From NCBI RefSeq assembly GCF_039525035.1, contig NZ_BAAAHE010000047.1, positions 1 to 64,000 on the forward strand: DNA of 64,000 bases, in the 5' to 3' direction. The position numbers were made by a program, and so were the translations under genes. Within the stretch, counting starts at the first letter, position 1, and each line of letters starts with the position of its first letter. The notes beneath the pieces were generated by a model, which was given only the letters and a program-made list of their open reading frames with translations, searched no databases and had not been told where the DNA came from. Source of the DNA: Sporichthya brevicatena (GTDB lineage: Bacteria > Actinomycetota > Actinomycetes > Sporichthyales > Sporichthyaceae). This document shows positions 7,623 to 16,647 of this stretch, in pieces.

Positions 7623-8885
7623 TCACGGGCGCTCCGTCGGCGTGCGGTAGGTCGCGGCGTCCTTGTACTGCTTGAGAGCCTGCACCTGCTTCATGCCGCC
7701 GGGCGTCCCGGGGTCGACCTGCGCGATGTAGACGTCGCGGGACGACGGTGCCCCGGGCTTTGAGAAGTCGAGCTTCGAGACGAGCTTGTCGGTCGACAGG
7801 CTGCGGTGCGACCGCAGCGCGGCGATGATCCCGCCCCGGGTCAGGTCCTTCGCGGCACAGGCGGTGGTCAGGATCTGATTCCAGATCAGACCCTGGGCGT
7901 AGCCGTACTGCACGGCGAACGTCGGGCGCTCGTTCGGGTTCTCCGCCTCGAACTGCTTCGCCAACGCCTTGGCCCGGGGCACCGGAGAGTCGTAGGGCAC
8001 CGCCGAGGCGGCGATGTAGAGCCGGGTCAGCGCCTTGGCGGCCGGGGTGTCGAGCAGTACCGGAGCGAACGAGACGCTGTTGCCGATCATCGGGACGTCC
8101 AGCCCGAGCCCGGCGTTGTTCACGGCGGCCGACGCCGTCTGCGGCGGGGTGACGCTGAGCGCGATCGCCTTCACGCCCTGGCTCTTGAACTTCGTCACGA
8201 TGCTCTTCATGTCGGTGTCGGTCGCGGTGATCTTCTCTGCGGCGACGGTGAGGCCGTTCTGCTTGGCGAAGTACCGGGAGCCCGCCAGGCCGTTCGTGCC
8301 GTAGTCGCCCTCGACATAGATGTGGCCGATCGTGTCGCCCTTGGCGATCTTGTTCTTCTCGAGCAGCCAGTCGAGCCCGTTGATCATCTCGAGGTCGAAT
8401 GTCGTGCCGACGATGGTGACGTAGGGCTGACCGAGCAACTCCGAGCTCCAGGTCACCGCCAGCGTCGTGACCTCCTTCTCGTTGATGTCCGGCGAGAGGG
8501 CCGCGATCACCGAGGCGCCGAGGACCTCCAGGAAGCCGGCGACCTTCGGCTCGATGTCCGGGAACTGGATGGTGGCGGTGTCCGCCTGGTAGCCGTGGTC
8601 GAGAGTCTCGATCGCGACCTGCCGGTTGCAGATCCCGCCGGCTGCGTTGACCTCGTTCGCCCACATGTGGTGGCCGATCTGCAGCGTGGTGCTGAGGTCC
8701 TTGAAGGGTCCGGTCAGGTCCGTCATGACGCCGAGCCGGATCGTCTCGTCGGTGACGCCGGGACCGGTCCGAACTCCGTCGGACCCGACGCCGCCCGACG
8801 TGACCTCGTCGCCGCCGCCCCCGCAGGCGGTGAGGAGCAACGCCCCCGCGAGACAGGCGGCAGTGGTGGCAACAGCTCGGCTCAT
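7623..8885 (-). CDS. Liv-type ABC transporter substrate-binding lipoprotein (orphan)
   Basis: This 420-residue type-I periplasmic-binding-fold protein has a lipobox LLTAC at residues 17-21. A low-complexity Gly-rich linker follows, then the Peripla_BP_6 fold beginning IRLGVMTDLTGPFKD. Features such as EVNAAGGICNRQV and GTTFDLEMINGLDW are typical of the branched-chain amino acid/hydrophobic-compound family. It would sit on the outer face of the membrane and hand ligand to Liv-type permeases. No permease or ATPase gene adjoins it; two other Liv systems lie elsewhere in this window. It is divergent from the HxlR regulator gene, which may control it. The ligand is unknown. Confidence 0.92.
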   Translation of the reverse strand: MSRAVATTAACLAGALLLTACGGGGDEVTSGGVGSDGVRTGPGVTDETIRLGVMTDLTGPFKDLSTTLQIGHHMWANEVNAAGGICNRQVAIETLDHGYQADTATIQFPDIEPKVAGFLEVLGASVIAALSPDINEKEVTTLAVTWSSELLGQPYVTIVGTTFDLEMINGLDWLLEKNKIAKGDTIGHIYVEGDYGTNGLAGSRYFAKQNGLTVAAEKITATDTDMKSIVTKFKSQGVKAIALSVTPPQTASAAVNNAGLGLDVPMIGNSVSFAPVLLDTPAAKALTRLYIAASAVPYDSPVPRAKALAKQFEAENPNERPTFAVQYGYAQGLIWNQILTTACAAKDLTRGGIIAALRSHRSLSTDKLVSKLDFSKPGAPSSRDVYIAQVDPGTPGGMKQVQALKQYKDAATYRTPTERP

Positions 8886-9049
8886 GGGGTGTCAGATTCC
8901 TTTCGGCAGGTGATCAGGAGCCGAAATCGCGGGGGCCGAGTCCGGGAGGAGGTGCGTCGCAGGACAGACAGTTGCGTAGATGGACCCACTCCGTCAAATG
9001 CCTCACTGACCTGCTGAGTTCTGTTGGTGAACCTTGTAACGTGGTCGTC

Positions 9050-9547
9050 ATGCGACGGACCTCCTTCGCGACCTGGCCGTGCTCGGTCGCCCGCACCATG
9101 GACCTGCTCGGCGACTGGTGGACGCCCCTGGTGCTCCGCGACGCCTTCTACGGGATCCGTCGCTTCGACGACTTCGCCGCGGGCCTCGGTATCGCGCGCA
9201 ACACCCTGTCCGAGCGACTGCGTCGCCTCGTCGACGAGGGCCTGATGGAGAAACAGCCGTACCAGTCCGACCCGGTCCGCTACGACTACGTGCTCACCGA
9301 GAAGGGTCGGGACTTCTTCGGCGTCCTCGCTGCCATGACCGCGTGGGGCGACCGTTGGCTCGCCGACTCCGCCGGCCCCCCGATCGTGCTCCACCACTCG
9401 TGCGGCCACGACGCCGAGGTCGTCACCACCTGCTCCCACTGCGGGCAGCCGGTCACCGCCGACAACACCGAAATGCGCCTCGGCCCCGGCTATCCCCCGC
9501 GGCTCGCCCAGGCCCTCCGGGACCGGAACGACCCCCGCTTTCGCTGA
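9050..9547 (+). CDS. HxlR-family transcriptional regulator
   Basis: This 165-residue protein has a winged helix-turn-helix of the HxlR type: CSVARTMDLLGDWWTPLVLRDAFYG at the start, then RFDDFAAGLGIARNTLSERLRRLVDEGL as the recognition region and YVLTEKGRDFFGVLAAMTAWGDRW for the dimer helix. A C-terminal extension contains CSHCGQPV, one CxxC pair plus an upstream Cys-His (SCGHD), so metal binding or redox sensing is possible. The ATG at 9050 is the conserved start. It diverges from the orphan binding-protein gene across about 160 nt, and regulation of that gene is the simplest inference. Confidence 0.92.
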   Translation: MRRTSFATWPCSVARTMDLLGDWWTPLVLRDAFYGIRRFDDFAAGLGIARNTLSERLRRLVDEGLMEKQPYQSDPVRYDYVLTEKGRDFFGVLAAMTAWGDRWLADSAGPPIVLHHSCGHDAEVVTTCSHCGQPVTADNTEMRLGPGYPPRLAQALRDRNDPRFR

Positions 9548-9556
9548 CCTCGCGCC

Positions 9557-10957
9557 CTACTCGCGGCGAGGCGATTCGGGTGATGGTGGATCCGGTTCCT
9601 CGGGTGGGATCTTGAGTCCGTCGCGGACCAGTTGCCAGTGCGCGTTCCGCCGGGGGCGTTGCTCCGGGTCCACCCACGTCGGGGGGATCATCTCCGGATG
9701 GCCGTCCTCAGCCATCCGCACGCCCCAGCCCTGATGGTGGATCAGATAGTGCTCGTGGGAGCACACCAGGACCATCTTGTCCACGTCGGTCGGGCCCTCG
9801 TCGCGGTCCCACCACTCAATATGGTGGGCTTCACACCACGCGGCGGGACGCGTACAGCCGTCACCGATGCAGCCGATGTCCCGCGCGACGAGCGCGGCCC
9901 ATTGGGCGGGTGTGGCGGTGCGGACCTCGCGGCCCATCGCCAACGGCACCCCGAGGGTGGTCGCGACGATCGGGGTGATCCCCGCATCGCACGCGATGCG
10001 CTGCAGGGTCGCGATGTCCAGGTCCTCACCGGTCGCGGTCCTCGCGAACGGGTGCCCGGTGTCACCGGCCATCGTTTCCACCGACGCGGTCACGTGCAGG
10101 TGCGGCCGGACCCCGTGAGCGGCGGGCAGGTCACCGAAGCGCAGGAACTGGCGGAACACGTCCCCGAGGGCATCGTGGCGGCGCTGGGGCGCGGACCGCT
10201 CGTCGCGGAGCCCGTTGACCGCCGGCCGGGGCGCGGCCAGGGGGTCGAGCGCGGCCTTGACCAGAGCGGCGACCTCGTCGGTCAGCTCCCCCCGGATCCG
10301 GTGCAACCCGTTGCCGAGGTCGGTGATCGTCAGCGACCGCTTGCGCTGGGCGCGCGCCGCCCGCTTGGACTCGGCCGGGGCGTCGCCGGTGGGGTCGTCC
10401 GGGTCCGGGGCCGGGGGTTTGCCGTCCTCGTCGATGACTTCCTCGATATGCCGGCCCAGCCGCAGGATCGCGCTCGGGTCGGCACCCCGGGACTTGGCCA
10501 ACAGGAACGTCTCGGCATCGGCGAGCTCCGCAGCCGAACCCACCGGCTCGATCTTGCGCAGACTCCGCGCCACCGCCCGTGCCTGATCCCGATTCAACTC
10601 CCCCGACGCCAACGCCTCCACCGTCGCGGTGCCCTTGCGGGACAGGATGTCGGCGTCCTGAACCCGCTGCCGCGCCTCGGCCGGATGCAGGTCCAGCTTG
10701 CGCGCCAGCCAGACTCCGGTCGAGATCTTCCCGTCCGCCAGCGACAGCCCGCGGACATCGGCCTCCCGCACCGCCCGCACCCCCACCGCCGCGACCGCGG
10801 AGTCCAACTCGGACTGCGCCCGGACCATCAGCTCCAGATCCGCGTCGGTGAAGGTCCAGGCCTCGTCCGCGGTGAGCATCGCCGCGACCTTGCGGACGTC
10901 CTCAACAGCACTGGCGATCGTGGCCAGTGCCGGATGCGTCCCCACCCCTGCGGACAT
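9557..10957 (-). CDS. DUF222 domain HNH endonuclease (13E12-repeat family)
   Basis: The protein has 466 residues. The DUF222 region spans roughly residues 20-330. A C-terminal HNH module follows (GCIGDGCTRPAAWCEAHHIEWWDRDEGPTDVDKMVLVCSHEHYLIH), with two Cys pairs and the paired His of a zinc-supported HNH nuclease. This is the same architecture as the Mycobacterium tuberculosis 13E12 repeat proteins. Such genes are multicopy and mobile-like in actinobacteria, and several in M. tuberculosis are LexA-regulated. A perfect SOS-type box sits just upstream of this ATG, so DNA-damage induction is expected. Its biological job is not established; homing or repair-linked cleavage are possibilities. Confidence 0.93.
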   Translation of the reverse strand: MSAGVGTHPALATIASAVEDVRKVAAMLTADEAWTFTDADLELMVRAQSELDSAVAAVGVRAVREADVRGLSLADGKISTGVWLARKLDLHPAEARQRVQDADILSRKGTATVEALASGELNRDQARAVARSLRKIEPVGSAAELADAETFLLAKSRGADPSAILRLGRHIEEVIDEDGKPPAPDPDDPTGDAPAESKRAARAQRKRSLTITDLGNGLHRIRGELTDEVAALVKAALDPLAAPRPAVNGLRDERSAPQRRHDALGDVFRQFLRFGDLPAAHGVRPHLHVTASVETMAGDTGHPFARTATGEDLDIATLQRIACDAGITPIVATTLGVPLAMGREVRTATPAQWAALVARDIGCIGDGCTRPAAWCEAHHIEWWDRDEGPTDVDKMVLVCSHEHYLIHHQGWGVRMAEDGHPEMIPPTWVDPEQRPRRNAHWQLVRDGLKIPPEEPDPPSPESPRRE

Positions 10958-10963
10958 GCCACG

Positions 10964-10969
10964 ATTCTA
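10964..10969 (-). promoter_or_regulatory. -10 hexamer of the DUF222-HNH gene (leaderless candidate)
   Basis: On the minus strand this reads TAGAAT, six bases before the ATG at 10957. Such spacing fits a leaderless transcript, common in actinobacteria. The SOS box lies immediately upstream, between this element and the expected -35 position. Confidence 0.4.
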
Positions 10970-10977
10970 CCCATGTT

Positions 10978-10991
10978 CGAACAAATGTTCG
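10978..10991. promoter_or_regulatory. LexA (SOS) box
   Basis: CGAACAAATGTTCG is a full match to the Gram-positive/mycobacterial SOS consensus CGAAC-RNRY-GTTYG. It lies 21-34 nt upstream of the HNH start and overlaps the putative promoter, so LexA binding there should block transcription until DNA damage. It is also near the divergent nitroreductase gene, but about 125 nt from that start. Confidence 0.85.
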
Positions 10992-11115
10992 AGTACTGTC
11001 AACACCTCATTTACCCCTCCAGTCACTACTTTCTGACGGCCCGTCAACGATCGCCGCGCCCCACGCGGTCCGCGAGGGCAGACGACACGCGGCTGGCCTC
11101 CCTAGGCTGCTCGTT

Positions 11116-11841
11116 GTGACTGAGACTGAGCTTTCGTTCGGGGCGGAGGCGCCACTCCTCCACGTCATGTCGACGATGCGGGCGATGCGGAAACTGAAGC
11201 CCGATCCCGTTCCGCGGGAGCTGCTCGAGGAGCTCATCACCGCCGCGACCTACGCCCCGAGCGGGGGCAACGAGCAGACGTTCTCGTTCGTGGTCGTGAC
11301 GGACCGGGCCCAGATCGCGCGCCTCGCGCCGGCCTGGCGGGAGGTCGTCAGCTGGTACGTCAGCACCCAAACCCCGCCGGAGCACATGGACGACCGCAAG
11401 TGGACGGGACACCTCGCCGCCCTGAAGTACCAGGCCGACCACTTCGACGAGGTGCCCGCACTGATCGTCGCCTGTTACAACATGAGTGGCCCGGTCAAGC
11501 GCATGATGCGGACGCTCGACAAACAGCGCGCCGGCATGCGAGCCGTGGGCCCACGGCGGGCGCTGATCGCAACCCGGAACGTCCTGAAGATGCTCCGCAC
11601 CGGCGAGGCGGCCTCGATCTACCCCGCCGTTCAGAACCTGCTGTTGATGGCCCGGGCCCGCGGGCTCGGCGCGTGCCTGACGACCTGGCACCCGCTGTTC
11701 GAGCCCGAGCTCCGCGCGATTCTCGGGGTCCCCCGGTCCGTCCGGGTCTACGCCCTCGTCCCGATCGGCTACCCCGCCGGCCGGTGCGGCCCGGTCTCCC
11801 GCCGCCCCGCCACCGAGCTCATCCACTGGGAACGCTGGTAG
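11116..11841 (+). CDS. nitroreductase family protein
   Basis: This 241-residue FMN-dependent nitroreductase-fold protein shows the N-terminal FMN-phosphate motif region STMRAMRKLKPDPVP (Arg side chains near residue 20), then ATYAPSGGNEQTFSFVVV. The C-terminal block is SIYPAVQNLLLMARARGLGACLTTW. Members use NAD(P)H to reduce nitro groups, quinones or enones and usually act as dimers in the cytosol. The GTG at 11116 begins the recognisable fold. It stands alone between the divergent HNH gene and a binding-protein gene. The substrate is unknown. Confidence 0.88.
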   Translation: MTETELSFGAEAPLLHVMSTMRAMRKLKPDPVPRELLEELITAATYAPSGGNEQTFSFVVVTDRAQIARLAPAWREVVSWYVSTQTPPEHMDDRKWTGHLAALKYQADHFDEVPALIVACYNMSGPVKRMMRTLDKQRAGMRAVGPRRALIATRNVLKMLRTGEAASIYPAVQNLLLMARARGLGACLTTWHPLFEPELRAILGVPRSVRVYALVPIGYPAGRCGPVSRRPATELIHWERW

Positions 11842-11895
11842 CCCGACATTTCGGGACGACTGCGCACGTTCAGCCACTCGTTGTCAACATGCCCG

Positions 11896-11924
11896 TTGAA
11901 TTGCAGTCAACACGTACGTAGACT
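11896..11924 (+). promoter_or_regulatory. sigma70-type promoter of the triple-fusion Liv operon
   Basis: TTGAAT at 11896-11901 and TAGACT at 11919-11924 are separated by exactly 17 bases. They lie about 40 nt upstream of the binding-protein ATG at 11964. The sequence around it contains repeated TGTCAA/AGTCAA words that could serve as a binding site. Confidence 0.55.
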
Positions 11925-11963
11925 CCGCGGCTAAGCCCCCGCCGCCGTGCCTTTGGAGTCTCG

Positions 11964-13253
11964 ATGTCGTTGCGTGGCCCTGTCCTCGTCCTGTGCGCCG
12001 CTCTCTCGGTCCTCGGCCTCGGCGCGTGCGCCGACGACGAGGACACGGCGAGCCCGTCGTCCGACAACCCACAAGCGACGTCCCCGGCGTCCGACCCGAA
12101 CGCGACCGCAGCCCCCGGGTCCCCCATCAAGCTGATGACGCTGACGTCCGAGACCGGCGCGGTCACGTTCAAGGAGATCCCGCCGTCGGCGCGCGCCGCC
12201 GCGAAGGCGATCAACGACGCCGGTGGGGTCAACGGTCACCCGATCGAGATCCTCAACTGCGACACCCGCTTCGACCCGAACGGCACCGGCGACTGCGCCC
12301 GCCGTGCGGTCTCGGAAAGGGTCACCGCGGTCATCGGCGCGGCCTCGCCGGACGGCTCGATCTACCAGCCGATCCTCGAGGCGGCCGGCATCCCGCTCGT
12401 CGGCAACAACCCGAACAGCCCGCAGGAGGGCAGCGGCAAGAACAGCTTCCCGATCTCGGCCACGGCGCTGCAGTTCGTCGCCGGCGGCGCGCTGCTCAAG
12501 GCCACGGGCGCGACGTCCGTGCAGTACCTCGGCCCGAACGTCCCGGCCTACGTCGGCCTGCTCGACCTGGTGAAGCAGCTGCTGCCCCAGGTCGGCATCG
12601 AGTTCAAGGGGTCGACGCTCTACCCGGTCGACGCGACCGACTACACGCAGTACGTCACCTCCGCCTACGAGTCCGGCGCCGACTCGGTGAACGTCACGTT
12701 CGTGACCAGCGCGGGGATCCCGGCGTTCGTCAACGCGCTCGACGGTGGGGGGTACAGCCTCGACAAGACGCCGACCACGACGTTCGGCAGCACCTTCTCC
12801 CCCGACGTTCTCGACGACCCGCGGGTCGCGAAGGGCGTCGAGGGCATGTACGTCATCAACTCCGGGAAAACCCCGACCGACGCGTCGCTGCCCGGTGTGA
12901 AGCGCTTCCACGACGAGGTCGCGGCCGCCGGCGCCGAGGTCGAGTACACCGACGCGGCGCTGTCGGTCTGGGTCAGCGTGCACACGATCGCCGACCTGCT
13001 CTCCAAGGCCGAGGGCGACGTCACCGCCCCCGCGACGCTGATCAAGGCGCTGGAGGGCGCCGGTCCGATCGAGCACGACGCCTGGACCCCGTTCGACTGG
13101 AGCAAGCCCGCGCCCGACGCCCCGCTGTCGGAGAAGTTCCCGCGCTACTTCAACCCGCACTTCTGGGCCTCGCGCGTGGTCAACGGCAAGGCGGTCGCCG
13201 CGGTCGAACAGCCGGCTCGGTTCACCGGCCCGGTCACCCTCAAGGCCAACTGA
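11964..13253 (+). CDS. Liv-type ABC transporter substrate-binding lipoprotein
   Basis: The protein has 429 residues. The signal peptide ends in lipobox LGLGAC (Cys near residue 22). A Ser/Pro/Asp-rich linker to residue 50 is followed by the Peripla_BP_6 fold (AAKAINDAGGVNGHPIEILNCDTRFDPN). It is a lipid-anchored receptor for a branched-chain amino acid or other small hydrophobic solute. It is the first gene of a three-gene importer: the permease/ATPase fusion begins 20 nt after its stop and a LivF ATPase follows. A consensus-like promoter precedes it. The ligand cannot be deduced. Confidence 0.93.
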   Translation: MSLRGPVLVLCAALSVLGLGACADDEDTASPSSDNPQATSPASDPNATAAPGSPIKLMTLTSETGAVTFKEIPPSARAAAKAINDAGGVNGHPIEILNCDTRFDPNGTGDCARRAVSERVTAVIGAASPDGSIYQPILEAAGIPLVGNNPNSPQEGSGKNSFPISATALQFVAGGALLKATGATSVQYLGPNVPAYVGLLDLVKQLLPQVGIEFKGSTLYPVDATDYTQYVTSAYESGADSVNVTFVTSAGIPAFVNALDGGGYSLDKTPTTTFGSTFSPDVLDDPRVAKGVEGMYVINSGKTPTDASLPGVKRFHDEVAAAGAEVEYTDAALSVWVSVHTIADLLSKAEGDVTAPATLIKALEGAGPIEHDAWTPFDWSKPAPDAPLSEKFPRYFNPHFWASRVVNGKAVAAVEQPARFTGPVTLKAN

Positions 13254-13273
13254 CCTGACGTCAGGCGGCCACG

Positions 13274-15967
13274 GTGGAGACCTACGCGCGCTTCGCCATC
13301 CTCGGGATGGCGACGGGATCGCTCTACGCGCTGACCGCGCTGGGCATCGTCCTCGTGTACCGGGCGTCCGGCGTGCTCAACTTCGCCGCCGGCGCCACCG
13401 GGGCCTTCGGGGCGTTCGTCGCCTACGACCTGCGGGACACGCACGACGTCCAGCGTGAGCTCGCGATGGCGATCGGCATCGCGGCGGGCGCGGTGATCGG
13501 CGTCCTCACCCAGATCATCGTGATGACCCTGCTGAGCCGCGCCGCGCCGGTCGCCAAGCTCATCGCGACGCTCGGAATTTTGACAATCCTCGTCGGCGCC
13601 ATCGAGCTGATCTGGGGCGAGGAGAGCCGGGGCCAACCGCGCTCGCTTCTCGTCACCACCCGCCGCGAGGTCCTGCCGGACGTCTTCGTCCCGCAGGACC
13701 GGCTGGTGCTGATCGGCATCGCGCTGGTGGCCGCCGTGATCCTGCGCCTGCTCTACTCGGCGACCCCGTTCGGCCTCGCGACCGCGGCGGTCGCGGAGAA
13801 CCGCCGCGTCGCGGCGATCTCGGGACTGTCCGCGACTCGCATCGAGCTCGCGAACTTCGCCATCGCCGGCGCCATCTCCGCGGCGGCGGCGATCCTGCTC
13901 GCGCCCGTCCTCGGGCTCGACATCAACGCGCTCACCGCGGTGGTGATCCCGGCGCTCGCGGCCGCGCTGATCGGACGGTTCGCCTCGTTCGGCGTCACCG
14001 TGCTGGCCGCACTCGCCATCGGCGTCGTGCAGGCCGAGATCCCGCAGCTCGGATTCGTGAAGGACCACCCGGAGGAGCTCGCCGGACTCCCGACCGCGGT
14101 GCCGGTCCTGCTGATCGTGCTCGTCACCGCGATCCGCGGCCGCGGGCGGCTGCAGCGCGGCGAGCTCATCGCGCGGCTCCCCCTCCCCGGCACCGGCCGC
14201 ATCCGGCCCGAGCTCGTCGCCGCCGCCCTGGTGGTCGGACTGCTCGCCACCTCGACCGCGAACGCGGCCTGGGCCGGCGCGCTCACGATCACGGTGGCGA
14301 TCGCGATCGTCATCCTCTCCGTCGTCGTGGTCACCGGGTACGCGGGACAACTGTCGCTGGCTCAGTTCGCCATCGCCGGGTTCGGCCTCTGGGTCGCGGC
14401 TCGGCTGTACGACACCCAGGGCCTGCTGTTTCCCTTCGCCCTCCTGGCCGGCGTCGCACTCGCCGTGCCGCTCGGCCTGCTCGTCGCGCTCCCGGCCCTG
14501 CGCGCTCGAGGTGTCGACCTCGCCGTCGCGACCCTCGGCCTCGCCATCGCCGTCCAGGCGATCGTGCTCGGCAACACGGAACTGACCGGTGGTTACTCCG
14601 GCACGACGGTCAAGGGCGCGGACATCTTCGGCTGGAGCATCGACGGCGTCGCGCACCCGAACCGCTACGCCTCCGTCGGGTTCGTACTGCTGATCGTCAC
14701 CGGTCTCGTGGTGGCGAACCTGCGTCGGGGCCGCAGCGGACGCCGCCTGCTCGCCGTGCGCAGCAACGAGCGCGCGGCCGCATCGCTCGGAGTCGGCGTG
14801 TACGGGGCGAAGCTCTACGCGTTCGGCCTCTCGGCCGCGATCGCCGGCCTCGGCGGCGTGGTGCTGGGGTTCAAGGACCAGGCGGTCCGGTTCGACCAGT
14901 TCAACATCTTCGGCTCGATCAACGTCGTGCAGTACGCCGTCATCGGTGGGCTCGGCTCGATCGGCGGCGCGGCGATCGGCGCGACGCTCGCGGTCGGCGC
15001 CGTCGGCTCACGACTGCTGACCGACCTGGTCAGCGACCCGGACACGGTCACCTGGATCACCATCCTCGCGAGCCTGCAGGTGATCGTGCTGATCCGCCAC
15101 GCCCCCGACGGTCTGGGCGCACAGATCGCGGACCTCGGGCGCCGGCTGCCCGGCCTCTCCTGGGGCCGCTCGGCCACGTCGGCCGCCGACGTGGCGCGGC
15201 GCGAGCGCGAGTTCCGTGCCCTCGACGTGCAGAACCTGACGGTCCGTTTCGGCGGGGTCGTCGCGCTCGACGGCGTGAGTTTCACCGTGCGACCCGGCGA
15301 GGTGGTAGGACTCATCGGCCCCAACGGCGCGGGCAAGACGACGCTGCTGGACGTCGTCACGGGTTTCACGAAGCCGGCCGCGGGGTCGATCAACCTCGGC
15401 GGTCAGCCCATCGACCGCTGGTCACCGGAACGACGTGCGCGCGAGGGCATCGGCCGCTCGTTCCAGGCCGTCGAGCTCTTCGAGGAGCTGACGGTCGAGG
15501 AGAATCTGCTCGTCGCCGCGGACCGACAGGCGCCGTGGCGGTACCTCACCGACCTGGTCCGCCCGGGCCGACAGGTTCCGAGCGACGCGATGGCCGGCAT
15601 CGTCTCGCTGTTCGAACTGGAGGCCGTGCTGCAGCAGCGCCCGGCGGAGCTGTCGCAGGGTCAGGCGCGGCTGGTCGGCATCGCCCGCGCGATGTGCGCG
15701 GAACCGACGCTGTTGTTCCTCGACGAACCGGCGGCCGGGCTCGACTCCCACGAACGCGAGGAACTCGGGCAGGCGGTCCGGTCCCTCGCCGCGGCGAACG
15801 GCATCGGCGTCGTCCTGGTGGAGCACGACGTTCCGCTCGTGATGGCGACGTGCGACCGCATCGTGGCCCTCGATTTCGGCCGCGTGATCGCCACCGGGAC
15901 GCCGGACGAGATCCGCGCGCACCCCGACGTCGTCGCGTCCTACCTCGGCGAGGAGGCCCACGCGTGA
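13274..15967 (+). CDS. LivH-LivM-LivG triple-fusion ABC transporter protein
   Basis: This 897-residue protein joins three normally separate subunits. Residues about 1-295 are a LivH-type permease (GMATGSLYALTALGIVLVYRASGVLNFAAG). Residues 310-625 are a LivM-type permease (TGYAGQLSLAQFAIAGFG, AIAGLGGVVLGF). Residues 650-897 are a LivG-type ATPase with Walker A GPNGAGKTT, signature LSQGQARLVGIARA (Gln replaces Gly in LSGGQ) and Walker B LLFLDEPAAGLD. The GTG start at 13274 lies 20 nt after the receptor gene, across a CCTGACGTCAGG palindrome. The LivF start overlaps the stop in GTGA. The fusion would fix the stoichiometry of one LivH, LivM and LivG, leaving LivF as the only separate ATPase. Confidence 0.93.
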   Translation: METYARFAILGMATGSLYALTALGIVLVYRASGVLNFAAGATGAFGAFVAYDLRDTHDVQRELAMAIGIAAGAVIGVLTQIIVMTLLSRAAPVAKLIATLGILTILVGAIELIWGEESRGQPRSLLVTTRREVLPDVFVPQDRLVLIGIALVAAVILRLLYSATPFGLATAAVAENRRVAAISGLSATRIELANFAIAGAISAAAAILLAPVLGLDINALTAVVIPALAAALIGRFASFGVTVLAALAIGVVQAEIPQLGFVKDHPEELAGLPTAVPVLLIVLVTAIRGRGRLQRGELIARLPLPGTGRIRPELVAAALVVGLLATSTANAAWAGALTITVAIAIVILSVVVVTGYAGQLSLAQFAIAGFGLWVAARLYDTQGLLFPFALLAGVALAVPLGLLVALPALRARGVDLAVATLGLAIAVQAIVLGNTELTGGYSGTTVKGADIFGWSIDGVAHPNRYASVGFVLLIVTGLVVANLRRGRSGRRLLAVRSNERAAASLGVGVYGAKLYAFGLSAAIAGLGGVVLGFKDQAVRFDQFNIFGSINVVQYAVIGGLGSIGGAAIGATLAVGAVGSRLLTDLVSDPDTVTWITILASLQVIVLIRHAPDGLGAQIADLGRRLPGLSWGRSATSAADVARREREFRALDVQNLTVRFGGVVALDGVSFTVRPGEVVGLIGPNGAGKTTLLDVVTGFTKPAAGSINLGGQPIDRWSPERRAREGIGRSFQAVELFEELTVEENLLVAADRQAPWRYLTDLVRPGRQVPSDAMAGIVSLFELEAVLQQRPAELSQGQARLVGIARAMCAEPTLLFLDEPAAGLDSHEREELGQAVRSLAAANGIGVVLVEHDVPLVMATCDRIVALDFGRVIATGTPDEIRAHPDVVASYLGEEAHA

Positions 15968-16644
15968 CCGCGGTGCTCGAAGCGCACGACCTCGCCGCCG
16001 GCTACGGGTCGACGGTCGTCGTGCGCGACCTGAACCTGACCGTCTCGCCGGGTGAGGTGGTCGCCCTGCTCGGTCCCAACGGCGCAGGCAAGACGACGAC
16101 GCTGATGACGCTGGCCGGCGCGCAGGCCCCGCTCCGGGGCGAGGTGCGCGTGGACGGCGTCGCCACGACCGCTCCCCTGCACCGCCGGGCGCGCTCCGGC
16201 CTGGGACTGGTGACGGAGACCCGGTCGGTCCTGATGACCCTGACGGTCGCTCAGAACCTCGCCGTCGCGAAGGTGTCGAAGGACCGCGCCCTGGACCTGT
16301 TTCCCGAGCTGCGGGAGCACCTCAACCGCCGCGTCGGCGACCTCTCCGGCGGCCAGCAGCAGATGCTGGCGCTGGCCCGCACCCTCGCCCGCGGGCCCCG
16401 CGTCCTGCTCGCCGACGAACTCTCCCTCGGCCTCGCCCCGATGGTGGTGGACCGTCTCCTCGGGGCCGTCCGCAGCGCCGCCGACGCCGGTGTGGCGGTC
16501 CTCCTCGTCGAGCAGCACGTCCGCAAGGTCCTCGCCGTCGCCGACCGCGTCCTCGTCATGCAGCGCGGCCGGATCGAGATGTCCGGCACCGCCGACGAGA
16601 TCGGGTCCCAGCTCGTCGCGGTCCAGCAGCGCTATCTGTCCTGA
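15964..16644 (+). CDS. livF: LivF-type ABC transporter ATPase
   Basis: This 226-residue ATP-binding subunit has Walker A LGPNGAGKTTT near residue 37, the Q-loop region VTETRSVLMTLTV, signature LSGGQQQMLALART and Walker B RVLLADELSLGLAP, all typical of LivF. The GTG start overlaps the stop of the triple fusion by four bases. It completes the importer with the fused LivG domain as its ATPase partner. The stop lies 3 nt before the end of the convergent nucleotidyltransferase gene. Confidence 0.93.
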   Translation: MTAVLEAHDLAAGYGSTVVVRDLNLTVSPGEVVALLGPNGAGKTTTLMTLAGAQAPLRGEVRVDGVATTAPLHRRARSGLGLVTETRSVLMTLTVAQNLAVAKVSKDRALDLFPELREHLNRRVGDLSGGQQQMLALARTLARGPRVLLADELSLGLAPMVVDRLLGAVRSAADAGVAVLLVEQHVRKVLAVADRVLVMQRGRIEMSGTADEIGSQLVAVQQRYLS

Positions 16645-16647
16645 GCT

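Noticed and set aside
13254-13265. CCTGACGTCAGG palindrome as an operator
   Set aside because: It lies between the receptor stop and the permease start inside one operon. Short palindromes like this arise often in GC-rich DNA, and there is no promoter beside it.
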